From: Sphingomonas sp. AR_OL41 | GTDB taxonomy: Bacteria > Pseudomonadota > Alphaproteobacteria > Sphingomonadales > Sphingomonadaceae | Length of the DNA: 64,000 bases | Direction: 5' to 3' | Assembly (NCBI RefSeq): GCF_029911635.1 | Contig: NZ_JARYTI010000015.1 | Coordinates: 1 to 64,000, forward strand | Part shown: one piece after another, positions 1 to 7,721 of the stretch | Layout: each line of letters starts with the position of its first letter | Position numbering within the stretch: the stretch's first letter is position 1 | Notes under the pieces: generated by a model | Told to the model about the DNA's origin: nothing | Database searches by the model: none | What the model saw: only the letters and a program-made list of their open reading frames with translations | Program-made: the position numbers and the translations under genes

Positions 1-45
1 TTGGTAAGGCTGAGGTCGTGAGTTCAATCCTCACCGGCAGCACCA
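1..45 (+). tRNA. tRNA-Thr (GGT anticodon), 3' part
   Basis: The window opens inside a tRNA. Bases 1-7 (ttggtaa) form an anticodon loop with GGT at 3-5, which reads the Thr codon ACC. They are followed by the 3' anticodon strand, a short variable loop, a T arm (GTGAG, loop TTCAATC, CTCAC), the 3' acceptor strand CGGCAGC, discriminator A and an encoded CCA at 43-45. The 5' half lies outside the window, so cloverleaf pairing of the acceptor and D arms cannot be checked. A run of five T follows directly at 47-51. Confidence 0.88.
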
Positions 46-225
46 GTTTTTCAATTTGTTGCCGGGCGTGGCTGGCGTCCGCCAGCCCGCTTTCGCCACG
101 GGCGGGACGAACGCGCCGGCCCCTGGCACGGTTACGATCGCCCAACGGGTTGGCGATACGTGCCCCGCTGCCTAATCGAACCCTGCCCTCGGTCGCTCGA
201 AGATTGCCATGAAGGGGAATCCCGC

Positions 226-1044
226 ATGATCCTGCTGCTGCTCGCCGCGCAGGCCGTGACGCTCGGTGCGACCAATTACGGAGTCGATGTGCCGATGCCC
301 GCTCCCCAGGGCGCGCCCAGCTTCGCGGACGAGTTTGATGGCAAGACGATCGACCACGACAAGTGGCGATTCGATGTCGGGCGCAACGCCGAAGGCTGGT
401 ATAATAACGAGCGGCAATATTATGCGAACGACCGCGCGGAGAACACACGGATCGAGGACGGGGTGCTGGTCATCGAGGCACGACGCGAGCAACTCTCCAG
501 GGCGCGCTTCCCGGATTGGGGCGGCCAGTCCTACACCTCCGCCAAGCTCGTTTCCACGCAAACGCTCGGCTATGGCTATTATGAGGTCCGCGCGAAGCTG
601 CCCTGCGGGCGTGGCAGCTGGCCAGCAATCTGGTTGCTGCCGTCGGACGGCCCTTGGCCGGACGCGGGCGAGATTGACATCATGGAGATGGTCGGCTGGG
701 ACCCCAATGTCGTGCACGCGACGCTGCACAGCGCCGCGTTCAACCACGTCAAGGGCACCCAGCGCGGTGCCCAGACGCAGACTCCGACGGCGTGCACCGC
801 CTATCACCGCTATCAGCTCGACTGGCGCCCCGATGCGATCATGATCGGCGTGGACGGCCGCGCGTTCATGCGGGTTGCCAACGATCAGCCGGGCGGCAAG
901 GCCGCGTGGCCCTTCACCAAACCCTATGCATTGATCCTCAATCTGGCGGTGGGCGGTGACTGGGGCGGGCAGAAGGGCATAGACGACACGGCGTTCCCGC
1001 AGCGCATGGCGGTCGATTACGTACGCTACTGGCACCCGCGTTGA
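226..1044 (+). CDS. GH16 family endo-beta-glucanase (laminarinase-like)
   Basis: A 272-residue glycoside hydrolase of family 16, expected to cut beta-1,3 or mixed beta-1,3/1,4 glucans. The family signature GEIDIMEM is at about residues 148-155, giving nucleophile Glu149, Asp151 and acid/base Glu154. Upstream Trp-rich stretches (GRGSWPAIWLLP) are typical of the jelly-roll active cleft. The start is ATG 226, preceded by an AAGGGGA ribosome site; an ORF extending further upstream lacks a ribosome site. The N-terminus (MILLLLAAQAVTLGA) looks like a short signal peptide, so periplasmic or secreted action is likely. It stands alone after the tRNA. The exact glucan is not readable from the sequence. 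Confidence 0.9.
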   Translation: MILLLLAAQAVTLGATNYGVDVPMPAPQGAPSFADEFDGKTIDHDKWRFDVGRNAEGWYNNERQYYANDRAENTRIEDGVLVIEARREQLSRARFPDWGGQSYTSAKLVSTQTLGYGYYEVRAKLPCGRGSWPAIWLLPSDGPWPDAGEIDIMEMVGWDPNVVHATLHSAAFNHVKGTQRGAQTQTPTACTAYHRYQLDWRPDAIMIGVDGRAFMRVANDQPGGKAAWPFTKPYALILNLAVGGDWGGQKGIDDTAFPQRMAVDYVRYWHPR

Positions 1045-1276
1045 CACCGGCTCCACTCGGGCGGCAGGTCCGGCTGCGGCGCGCTGCTCGACGACGATAT
1101 CGCGTTTGCGCTGGATATCATCCCCGACATTCCTCGTTGGCCCGCAATCTTTGACCCGAAATCGATCGGCCGCCCGACGACTTTCATCTGGGCGCAGCGC
1201 CGCAAGCAAGGTCGCGCGAACCGCTCACCCGTAAATTCGGGGATGACGCCGCGAAATCGGTGTCGCATGGGGCGGC

Positions 1277-2098
1277 ATGATCTGCGTCGGCGACATCAAC
1301 CTCCATCTTTACGAAGACGGCCCAGACGACGGGCCGCTGACCATACTGCTCCACGGCTTTCCCGAATCGGGGCGGGCGTGGCGCAAGATAGCCCGGCAGC
1401 TGGGTGAACGCGGGCACCGCGTGGTAGCGCCCGATATGCGCGGTTATGGCGACAGCGACGCGCCGATCGGCATTGCCGCCTATGCGCTCGACATACTGGT
1501 GGGCGACGTCGTCGGGCTGGCCGATGCGCTCGGCGCCGAAACCTTCACGCTCGTCGGGCATGACTGGGGCGGGATCATCGCCTGGGCGGTCGCCGCGCGG
1601 CATCCGGAACGGCTTAAGCGGCTCGTCATCCTCAACGCGCCGCACCTCGACACGCTGGCGAGCGAAATGCGGCGGCATCCGCGCCAGATCCTGCGTAGCC
1701 TCTATGTCGGCTTCTTCCAGCTGCCGCGGCTGCCCGAGCGCTTGCTGGCGCAGTTCCGCTTCCGCGCGCTGCGCCGTTCCCTGTCGCGCACGTCGCGGCC
1801 GGGCACCTTCACCGCCGTGGACCTTGATGCCTATGTTGCGGAATGGCGCCAGCCTGGCCGATTGACGGCGATGATCAACTATTATCGCGCGTTGCGCATC
1901 CCGCACGCGCCGCTCGGGCGGATCACGGTGCCGACGCTGATCCTGTGGGGCATGAAGGACGGGTTCCTCGGCGCGCACCTCGCCGATGCCGCCGCCGCGC
2001 TGTGCGACGATGCCCGCATCGTGCCCTTTGCCGAATGCACCCATTGGGTGGCGCATGAGGAGCCGCGCCGCATCGTCGCCGAGATCGCCCGCGCCTGA
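1277..2098 (+). CDS. alpha/beta hydrolase, epoxide hydrolase-like
   Basis: A 273-residue alpha/beta-fold hydrolase. The oxyanion motif HGFPESGRAW is at about residues 26-35 and the nucleophile elbow VGHDWGG at 93-99, where Asp96 replaces the usual Ser. An Asp nucleophile with flanking His and Trp is the pattern of epoxide hydrolases and haloalkane dehalogenases. The base is probably His256 in CTHWVAHEE, and Asp in LWGMKDGFL is a candidate acid. There is no signal peptide, so it is cytoplasmic. It is monocistronic, running toward the convergent universal stress gene with 25 bp between them. The substrate (epoxide or halide) is open. Confidence 0.85.
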   Translation: MICVGDINLHLYEDGPDDGPLTILLHGFPESGRAWRKIARQLGERGHRVVAPDMRGYGDSDAPIGIAAYALDILVGDVVGLADALGAETFTLVGHDWGGIIAWAVAARHPERLKRLVILNAPHLDTLASEMRRHPRQILRSLYVGFFQLPRLPERLLAQFRFRALRRSLSRTSRPGTFTAVDLDAYVAEWRQPGRLTAMINYYRALRIPHAPLGRITVPTLILWGMKDGFLGAHLADAAAALCDDARIVPFAECTHWVAHEEPRRIVAEIARA

Positions 2099-2123
2099 AA
2101 AGCGCCGGGCGAGCGCCAGCGCG

Positions 2124-2927
2124 TCAGTGCGCCATCAGCACCGGGATCGGGCAATCGCCCAGCATCGTGCGCGTCACCCCACCGAACAGCGCCTCGACGA
2201 AGCGCTGGTGGCTGAAGCCGCCCATCACGAGATAGTCGAACGCGCCGCTCGCGACCTGCGTCGCGATCACCGCCGAGGCCCCGGACAGCCCCGGCTCAAG
2301 GCGTAGAATCTCGGGATGGACGTCGTGCCGCGCGAGGTAGCTCGCGGCCTCTTCCGCCGGAGCGGCGACGCTGCCGTCATCGACCTCGAGCACGGTCACC
2401 TGTTCGGCCAGCTGAAGCAGCGGGACGGCGGCGTGCAGCGCGGCGGCGGCGGCGGGCGAGCCATCCCATGCGACCAGCGCGCGGCCGAAGACGAAGCGCC
2501 GCGCGTCGGGCGGGACCGCCAGCACCGGCTTGCCCGACGCAACGATCAGCTCGCCGGCAATGCCGCGCATGTCGGGCAGCGGAAAATCATCGAGCCGGCG
2601 GCTGACGACGATCACATCGGCCAGCGCCGCGACGTCGCCGATACAGACGGCGAGGTCACCCGTCGCGTCGATCCAGTCCCACGGCACGTCGTCGCGCGAC
2701 AGCCGGGCGGTCAGCCGCGTACGGTTATCGCGCTCCAGCGCGGTGGCGTCCGCCGTCATCTCGGCAACCACGCTGATGCCGACATAATCATTGGCCATCG
2801 CAACGGGCGGCACGATGACATCGAGGCAGGTCAAATGCCCTTCGACGGCGCGGGCCAGGTCGAGCGCGACCTGGAAGCGTGCCTCCTGCCCGCTATCTTC
2901 GTGGCACAATAGCAGCACGTTTTTCAT
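2124..2927 (-). CDS. universal stress protein, tandem UspA domains
   Basis: A 267-residue protein made of two UspA-type domains. The first begins MKNVLLLCHEDSGQ; the second holds the ATP-loop pattern VMGGFSHQRFVEALFGG near residues 234-250, followed by TRTMLGDCPIPVLMAH, the classic UspA C-terminus. Such proteins bind ATP or dimerise in response to growth arrest, oxygen limitation or oxidants. It lies 37 bp downstream of a second, paralogous tandem UspA gene on the same strand, so the two are probably co-transcribed with the BON gene further upstream. No membrane segments are seen. Confidence 0.88.
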   Translation of the reverse strand: MKNVLLLCHEDSGQEARFQVALDLARAVEGHLTCLDVIVPPVAMANDYVGISVVAEMTADATALERDNRTRLTARLSRDDVPWDWIDATGDLAVCIGDVAALADVIVVSRRLDDFPLPDMRGIAGELIVASGKPVLAVPPDARRFVFGRALVAWDGSPAAAAALHAAVPLLQLAEQVTVLEVDDGSVAAPAEEAASYLARHDVHPEILRLEPGLSGASAVIATQVASGAFDYLVMGGFSHQRFVEALFGGVTRTMLGDCPIPVLMAH

Positions 2928-2964
2928 CGCAGGTCTCCGAAAGAGCGTTGGGTGGCGCGAAACG

Positions 2965-3774
2965 TCATCGTGGATGGGCCAGCAGCAGCGGCACCGGGCT
3001 GTGGCGCAGCATGTCGCGCGTGGTGCCGCCGAACAGCGCCTCGCGGACCGGATGCCGACCGTAACCGCCCATCACGACATAGTCCGCAGCGAGCGCTCGT
3101 GCGGCGTCGATCAGTGCCGCGCCGACGCCCTTGCGGTCACCCGGTTGATGACGAATGACCGGGTGAACGCCGTGACGCCCGCAATAACTTGCCGCGCGCG
3201 CCGCCGGAAGATCCGACTGGCACGCCGCGATCGTCAGCAACGTGACCTGCCGCGCCAGCCGGAGCAGCGGCATCGCGGCGCGCAGCGCCGCCGCCGCGCC
3301 GGGCGAGCCGTCCCAGGCGACCAGCGCATGGCCCGCGGTGGTGAAGCCCTTGCTCCGCTCGTCGACCGCTAGCACGGGACAGCGCGCGCGCAACAACAGG
3401 TCGCCGGTAAGGTGATACATGTCGGGGAAGGTCTCGTTGCCGAGATCGCGATTGACGATGATGAGATCGGCGAGCCGCGACGCCACGACCACCTGGTCGG
3501 CGAGATCGCCAGTGACGTCGAGCCAGTCGAACGCGATATCGGCCTCGCGCAGGCGCGGCAGCATCGCGGCGCGATTGGCTTGCTCGGTACGTTCCTCGTC
3601 GGCGAGCAGCAGTGCGCTGCCGCCGGACGAGACATAGTCGGTCACCAGTTCGGGCACGATCGCGACGTCGAGACAGGTGAGATGCGCATCGAGCGCCCGC
3701 GTCACGTCGAGCGCGGCGGCGAGCCGCGCCGCCTGACCGCGATCATGATGCATGACTACAAGGAGATCCTTCAT
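2965..3774 (-). CDS. universal stress protein, tandem UspA domains
   Basis: A 269-residue paralogue of the neighbouring UspA gene. It starts MKDLLVVMHHDRGQ and ends with the nucleotide-loop pattern VMGGYGRHPVREALFGGTTR and DMLRHSPVPLLLAH. The ATG at 3774 is preferred over an in-frame GTG nine bases upstream, because the GGAGG ribosome site is 10 bases from the ATG but touches the GTG. Two domains in one chain match the usual length of tandem Usp proteins. The setting next to BON, hemN and fixLJ suggests a low-oxygen or stationary-phase role, which is inference. Confidence 0.88.
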   Translation of the reverse strand: MKDLLVVMHHDRGQAARLAAALDVTRALDAHLTCLDVAIVPELVTDYVSSGGSALLLADEERTEQANRAAMLPRLREADIAFDWLDVTGDLADQVVVASRLADLIIVNRDLGNETFPDMYHLTGDLLLRARCPVLAVDERSKGFTTAGHALVAWDGSPGAAAALRAAMPLLRLARQVTLLTIAACQSDLPAARAASYCGRHGVHPVIRHQPGDRKGVGAALIDAARALAADYVVMGGYGRHPVREALFGGTTRDMLRHSPVPLLLAHPR

Positions 3775-3819
3775 CGCCGTCACGCCTCCATCACCGGCAA
3801 TAGTGGTTCATGCCGCGCA

Positions 3820-4470
3820 TCACGCGACGGCGAGATTGTCCTTCACCGCGGTCACGCCGGGAGCGTTCCACGTCGCCCCTTCGGCGATCTGACGTTCGCG
3901 CCACGAGTTGACATGGCCATCGAGCGTGACCGTCCCGTCACGCGTTGTGACGATGATCTGGTTGGCATCGAAATCGGCGTGGCGCCTGAACGCGGTGACG
4001 ATGCGATCACGCACATCGGCGGCGGCGGGGACGTGATGAATTTCGATCAGGTTGGTCAGCCCCAGCACGCCGTGAATGCGCGTCGCGGCCTTGCGCGCCG
4101 CCTCGCGCTGGAAATTCCATTCGACCGTCCCGCTCAGCGTCACCCAGCCGCGCTCGACCTTGATCTGGATCCGTTCGGTCGGCACGCTGACGTCCCAGGC
4201 GATGATATCCTGCACACGCCGCGCAATCTCGCTGTCGGCGACCTTGGCATCACCGGGATAATGGACCTGCAATTCCTGCGCGATGGCGATGACGCCCTCG
4301 ACGCGGCGCGCGGCCTTTTCCGCCTCGATCTTCTGCTGGAAGCTGGGCACGATGCCCGACAATTCGACGACGCCCTCCTTGACGGCGACCCCGATGCGGC
4401 TGGAATCGATGCGCGGGTCCCATTCGAGTTCGGCCATCACGTCGTGCTGAATCTGCAGGTCGGTCTTCAT
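3820..4470 (-). CDS. BON domain protein (three BON repeats)
   Basis: A 216-residue protein consisting of three BON (OsmY-type) domains, each about 70 residues. Recurrent patterns are VKEGVVELSGIV, VERGWVTLSGTVEW and TRDGTVTLDGHVNSW, each followed by A...A..V.GV. BON domains bind phospholipid or membranes and often accompany osmotic or envelope stress proteins. No signal peptide is visible (MKTDLQIQHDVMAELEW), unlike periplasmic OsmY, so this resembles the cytoplasmic three-BON proteins found beside UspA genes. It precedes the two UspA genes on the same strand with a 45 bp gap and is probably the first gene of that unit. Confidence 0.88.
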   Translation of the reverse strand: MKTDLQIQHDVMAELEWDPRIDSSRIGVAVKEGVVELSGIVPSFQQKIEAEKAARRVEGVIAIAQELQVHYPGDAKVADSEIARRVQDIIAWDVSVPTERIQIKVERGWVTLSGTVEWNFQREAARKAATRIHGVLGLTNLIEIHHVPAAADVRDRIVTAFRRHADFDANQIIVTTRDGTVTLDGHVNSWRERQIAEGATWNAPGVTAVKDNLAVA

Positions 4471-4564
4471 GGCGCTCGTCCCATCCCGATGAAGCGAGGC
4501 GTGGCACCCCGCACTGAACTGAACATCGCGCCGACACCGCCCGGCGGCCTATCCGCAATGATCC

Positions 4565-5236
4565 CTAGGTAGACATGCGTAGCGGCGCCTTCGCGGCGTG
4601 GCGCGCGACCGCCCCGGCCGCCTCAAGGCGCCGCGAAGCGTCGAGCAGCCGGGCACAGGTCGCCCGCGCAGTCTCGCGGACGCGCTCGAGCTGCGCCTCG
4701 GCATAGGCCGCGTTCAGCCCCTCGACGATCGAATCGATATGGACATGCTCGGTGTCGGCGAGACCGAAGACGGTCGCCAGATAGCGGTCGAACGCCTCGC
4801 GCAGCGCGATCGACTGGCCGACCTCGGCCAGCCACGTCTCGCTCGACGCCGAGGTCGAGAAGCTCAGCATGTGCCGCCCGGCGAGAAAACGGTCATCGGC
4901 GCGCAGATGCTCGCGGTTGGGCTTGAAGCCGGCGCCGAGCACGCGGTCGACATAACCCTTGATCATCGCCGGCGGCAGCCCGAACCAGATCGGGTAAACG
5001 AACACCAGCGCGTCGCAATGCCGGATCTCGGTCAGATCGTAGAGCACGGCGAGCTCCGGCGGCTCGGGAATGGTTTCGAGGATCGGGTCGAAGCGCAGCG
5101 CATAGAGATCGCGCAGCACGGGGACCTGGCCGCATGCATGGACCGTGTCGCAATAAACCTTGGCAATCTGGTGGTTGAAGCTGCCGGCCTGCGGGTGCGC
5201 GAGCACCACGAGATGGCGGATCGGGTCGATCGACAT
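4565..5236 (-). CDS. NAD(P)H-dependent oxidoreductase, flavodoxin_2 fold
   Basis: A 223-residue protein of the NAD(P)H quinone reductase / KefF / MdaB group. LVVLAHPQAGSFNHQIAK near the N-terminus is the flavin phosphate loop, and LVFVYPIWFGLPPAMIKGYVDRVL is the family core. It should carry two electrons from NAD(P)H through FMN or FAD to quinones. The ATG at 5236 is chosen because a GGAGAA ribosome site precedes it; 20 extra codons upstream have no such support. It is divergent from hemN, and the shared upstream region carries a hairpin and a palindrome. Soluble and cytoplasmic. The precise acceptor is unknown. Confidence 0.82.
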   Translation of the reverse strand: MSIDPIRHLVVLAHPQAGSFNHQIAKVYCDTVHACGQVPVLRDLYALRFDPILETIPEPPELAVLYDLTEIRHCDALVFVYPIWFGLPPAMIKGYVDRVLGAGFKPNREHLRADDRFLAGRHMLSFSTSASSETWLAEVGQSIALREAFDRYLATVFGLADTEHVHIDSIVEGLNAAYAEAQLERVRETARATCARLLDASRRLEAAGAVARHAAKAPLRMST

Positions 5237-5321
5237 GAGCGTTCTCCAGAACGCGGCGGGCGGTCCGAGCCAGGCGGGCGCCGCGCCGCTGCCCATGGGC
5301 TAGGCGGGCGCCGCGCAGCGG

Positions 5322-5360
5322 GGAATGCGGGAAAACCCGTATTCCGCTGCGACGTCGCAG
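5322..5360. promoter_or_regulatory. hairpin and palindrome upstream of hemN
   Basis: Two symmetric elements lie back to back in the divergent hemN/quinone reductase region. At 5322-5345 GGAAT-g-CGGG-aaaa-CCCG-t-ATTCC forms a hairpin. At 5347-5360 CTGCGACGTCGCAG is a perfect 14-bp palindrome. The hemN start is about 50 bases downstream, so either could be an operator. No FNR/FixK-type TTG-N8-CAA box was found here. Function is inferred from position only. Confidence 0.4.
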
Positions 5361-5409
5361 TCGGCAGATTCGACCGACGGCGCCGTGCACAAGGCGGCGG
5401 GAGGATGCG

Positions 5410-6753
5410 ATGCACATCTATCATGCCGATCTCGCGACGCAGGCAGTGCCGCGCTACACCAGCTATCCGACGGCGGCGGCGTTCGACGACCGCGTCGGCG
5501 CGCTTGCCCAGGCCGGCGCGCTGGCGGCGATCCCGCTCGACATGCCGGTCTCGCTTTACGTCCACATCCCCTATTGCCGCGAGATCTGCTGGTATTGCGG
5601 CTGCAACACCGGCGCGATCGGCAAGGCGGAGCGGCTGCAACAATATCTCGCCGCGCTGCGCGCCGAGATCGCCACCGTCGCGCAGCGCATGCGCGGCAGG
5701 GTGGTAGCCCTCCATTTCGGCGGCGGCAGCCCCAATGCGCTGTCGCCCGACGACTTCATGGCGCTGGTCGCCGAGCTGCGCCGCGCCTTCGCGATCGATG
5801 ACGACGCCGAATGTGCGGTCGAGCTCGACCCACGCCATGTCGATGCCGATTATGCCGCCGCGCTCGCGCGCGCCGGCGTCACCCGGGCGAGCCTCGGCGT
5901 CCAGACGCTGGCGATCCGGGTGCAGGCGGCGATCGGGCGGATCCAGCCGCGGCGTATGATCGCCAATGCCTTTGCCGCCTTGCGCGACGCCGGGATCGCA
6001 CGGGTCAATGCCGACCTGATGTACGGTCTGCCCGGCCAGACGCTCGACGACATCGCCGCGACGATCGCAACGATCGCGCCGCTCCAGCCCGACCGCGTCG
6101 CGATGTTCGGCTATGCCCACGCGCCGCAGATGTTCCCGCGCCAACGCCGCATCGCGCAGGACGATCTGCCCGATGCCGAGGCGCGTTTCTGGCAAAGCGC
6201 GCTGGCCTATGACCTGCTGTGCGAGGCGGGTTATGCCGCGATCGGCTTCGACCATTTCGCCAGACCCGAGGATTCGCTGGCGATCGCGGCTGCCACGGGG
6301 CGGCTGCGGCGCAACTTCCAGGGCTTTACCGACGAACCGGCCGACGCGATCATCGGCCTTGGCGCCTCGGCGATCAGCCAGTTCGACGGGCTGCTGGTGC
6401 AAAATGAGAAACATGTCGGCAGTTGGCGGTTGCGCGTCTCGAATGGCCTGCTCGCGGGAAGCCGCGGCGTCGCGCGCAACGCCGACGACCGGCTGCGCGG
6501 CGAGATCATCGAACGCTTGCTGTGCGACGGACGGGTCGATGTTGCCGCGATTGCCGCACAGCATGGCGTCAGTGCGGCGTTACTCGCCGAGGCACGCCCG
6601 GCGTTGCAGGCGCTGGCAGCACGCGGGCTGATCGAGTTGCGTGACTGGACAGTCCGGATTCTGCCCGAGGGCCGGCCCTATGCCAGGTTGGCGGCGGCCG
6701 CCTTCGATACGCGCCGGGCCAGTGCCAGGGGACAGTTCAGCCAAGCGGTATAG
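5410..6753 (+). CDS. hemN: oxygen-independent coproporphyrinogen III oxidase
   Basis: A 447-residue radical-SAM enzyme that decarboxylates coproporphyrinogen III to protoporphyrinogen IX without oxygen, in heme synthesis under low oxygen. The N-terminal VPRYTSYPTA is a HemN hallmark. The cluster motif HIPYCREICWYCGC gives CxxxCxxC plus the extra Cys of true HemN. LHFGGGSPN and AVELDPRHVD follow, as do MYGLPGQT and IGFDHFA. The length fits HemN (about 450) rather than shorter HemW. The ATG at 5410 follows a GCGGGAGG ribosome site. It sits between stress genes and fixLJ, which supports micro-oxic control, although no FixK box was found directly upstream. Confidence 0.93.
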   Translation: MHIYHADLATQAVPRYTSYPTAAAFDDRVGALAQAGALAAIPLDMPVSLYVHIPYCREICWYCGCNTGAIGKAERLQQYLAALRAEIATVAQRMRGRVVALHFGGGSPNALSPDDFMALVAELRRAFAIDDDAECAVELDPRHVDADYAAALARAGVTRASLGVQTLAIRVQAAIGRIQPRRMIANAFAALRDAGIARVNADLMYGLPGQTLDDIAATIATIAPLQPDRVAMFGYAHAPQMFPRQRRIAQDDLPDAEARFWQSALAYDLLCEAGYAAIGFDHFARPEDSLAIAAATGRLRRNFQGFTDEPADAIIGLGASAISQFDGLLVQNEKHVGSWRLRVSNGLLAGSRGVARNADDRLRGEIIERLLCDGRVDVAAIAAQHGVSAALLAEARPALQALAARGLIELRDWTVRILPEGRPYARLAAAAFDTRRASARGQFSQAV

Positions 6754-6762
6754 AAGCGCAAA

Positions 6763-6796
6763 AGAGCCGCGCACCGGAAAGCGGGCGTGCGGCTCT
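6763..6796 (+). terminator. likely hemN terminator
   Basis: AGAGCCGC (6763-6770) and GTGCGGCTCT (6787-6796) form a strong GC-rich stem with a two-base bulge, ten bases after the hemN stop. It is followed by GCTATATTTT, a partial T run. Position and shape fit a Rho-independent terminator. Confidence 0.65.
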
Positions 6797-6872
6797 GCTA
6801 TATTTTGGCGGCTCGTCGCTTGCCGAAGATCGCTCGTCATCTTCGATGACGCCTACGTATTTACCCGTAGCG

Positions 6873-6915
6873 CGGCACGACTCCCCGCCCTCTATGACGC
6901 GGGCGGGGAGTGCCG
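6873..6915 (-). terminator. likely ompW terminator
   Basis: CGGCAC-ga-CTCCCCGCCC (6873-6890) pairs perfectly with GGGCGGGGAGTGCCG (6901-6915) apart from a two-base bulge. It lies 18 bases beyond the ompW stop on the minus strand, in the convergent hemN/ompW gap, so it probably ends ompW transcription and may block read-through both ways. Confidence 0.6.
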
Positions 6916-6933
6916 ATGACGCAACGCCTTGTG

Positions 6934-7596
6934 CTACAGCCTGATGCCGAGGCCGATACCTGCGACGATCGGGTTGAGACGAACACGCACGGTGTTCACT
7001 GCGGCACCCGTGTTCAGTCGCGCGGTGGTCCGGATCGAGATGTATTTGACGTCGAGATTGACGAACACCTTCTTCGAAATATCGACGTCGATACCGGTCT
7101 GCAGCGCATAGCCGAAGCTGTCGTTGAGATGGACGTCGGTCGCACCGATCGCGCCGACCAGCTCCGAGCTCGCCTTGGACGAATAGAAGATGGTGTAATT
7201 GGCGCCCGCGCCGACATAGGGACGGACATGCGATTGCGGCGCGAAATGATATTGCACCGTCAGCGTCGGCGGCAGCACCCAGGTGCTGGCCAGCTTGCCG
7301 ACCCCGGCCAGCGTGCTGCGTCCCGTGACGTTATGCTTGGTCGTCGCCAGGATCAGTTCGGCACCGATATGGTCGGTCGCCATCCAGGTGAAATCGACCT
7401 CGGGCGCGAAGCTGTTGTCGACGCCGACCGAACTGCCGGGAAAGCTTGGGGTTACCGCGCCGGAACTCTCGTTCGGCGCGACGATGATCGCCCGCGCACG
7501 AACCAGCACGTCGCCAGCCTTGATCTGGGCCGCCGCTGGGGTCGCCGCAACCACGGCCATTGCCGCGCCGGCCAACATCACTTCGAAACGCATCAT
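6934..7596 (-). CDS. OmpW family outer membrane protein
   Basis: About 220 residues with a clear signal peptide (MMRFEVMLAGAAMAVVAATPAAAQ). Features of the eight-stranded OmpW barrel include LPPTLTVQYHF, VRPYVGAGANYT and the C-terminal LNPIVAGIGLGIRL with an aromatic-poor but typical end. OmpW forms a small hydrophobic channel and is commonly induced under low oxygen in other proteobacteria. Three ATGs run in tandem (7599, 7596, 7593) after an AGGAGG site; 7596 and 7593 have better spacing. It is divergent from fixL with a FixK-type box between, suggesting oxygen-linked expression. Confidence 0.88.
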   Translation of the reverse strand: MMRFEVMLAGAAMAVVAATPAAAQIKAGDVLVRARAIIVAPNESSGAVTPSFPGSSVGVDNSFAPEVDFTWMATDHIGAELILATTKHNVTGRSTLAGVGKLASTWVLPPTLTVQYHFAPQSHVRPYVGAGANYTIFYSSKASSELVGAIGATDVHLNDSFGYALQTGIDVDISKKVFVNLDVKYISIRTTARLNTGAAVNTVRVRLNPIVAGIGLGIRL

Positions 7597-7648
7597 CATT
7601 TCCTCCTGCTGTTGGCGCAGCGAGTAGGCGGGTCGGGTCCAGGCTACT

Positions 7649-7662
7649 TTGATGATGCGCAA
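7649..7662. promoter_or_regulatory. FixK/FNR-type box
   Basis: TTGATGATGCGCAA fits the FixK/FNR family consensus TTG(A/C)-N6-(T/G)CAA exactly. It is 53 bases upstream of the ompW start and about 60 upstream of the fixL start, so it could serve either divergent gene. No fixK gene lies in the window; the binding protein would be encoded elsewhere. Confidence 0.55.
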
Positions 7663-7670
7663 AGCAGGCG

Positions 7671-7678
7671 CTACGTAG
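7671..7678. promoter_or_regulatory. CTACGTAG palindrome, possible FixJ site
   Basis: A perfect 8-bp palindrome with a TACGTA core, 44 bases before the fixL GTG start. The core resembles sites I recall for FixJ of rhizobia, and a second copy of the core (TTACGTAA) precedes the receiver gene downstream of fixJ. Binding is inference. Confidence 0.35.
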
Positions 7679-7721
7679 ATGCGCGTATCGGCCTTGGCGC
7701 CGCCGGGGAGACGATGACCGC

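Noticed and set aside
137..157. ATCGCC...GGCGAT inverted repeat after the tRNA
   Set aside because: Only six paired bases, no T run, and not adjacent to the tRNA end; too weak to call a terminator.
5272..5316. 15-bp direct repeat AGGCGGGCGCCGCGC
   Set aside because: Two copies only, in simple GC-rich sequence; no clear function or link to the adjacent palindromes.
6854..6859. A third TACGTA hexamer
   Set aside because: It lies between converging hemN and ompW, beyond both stops, and is not part of an 8-bp palindrome, so it is probably chance.
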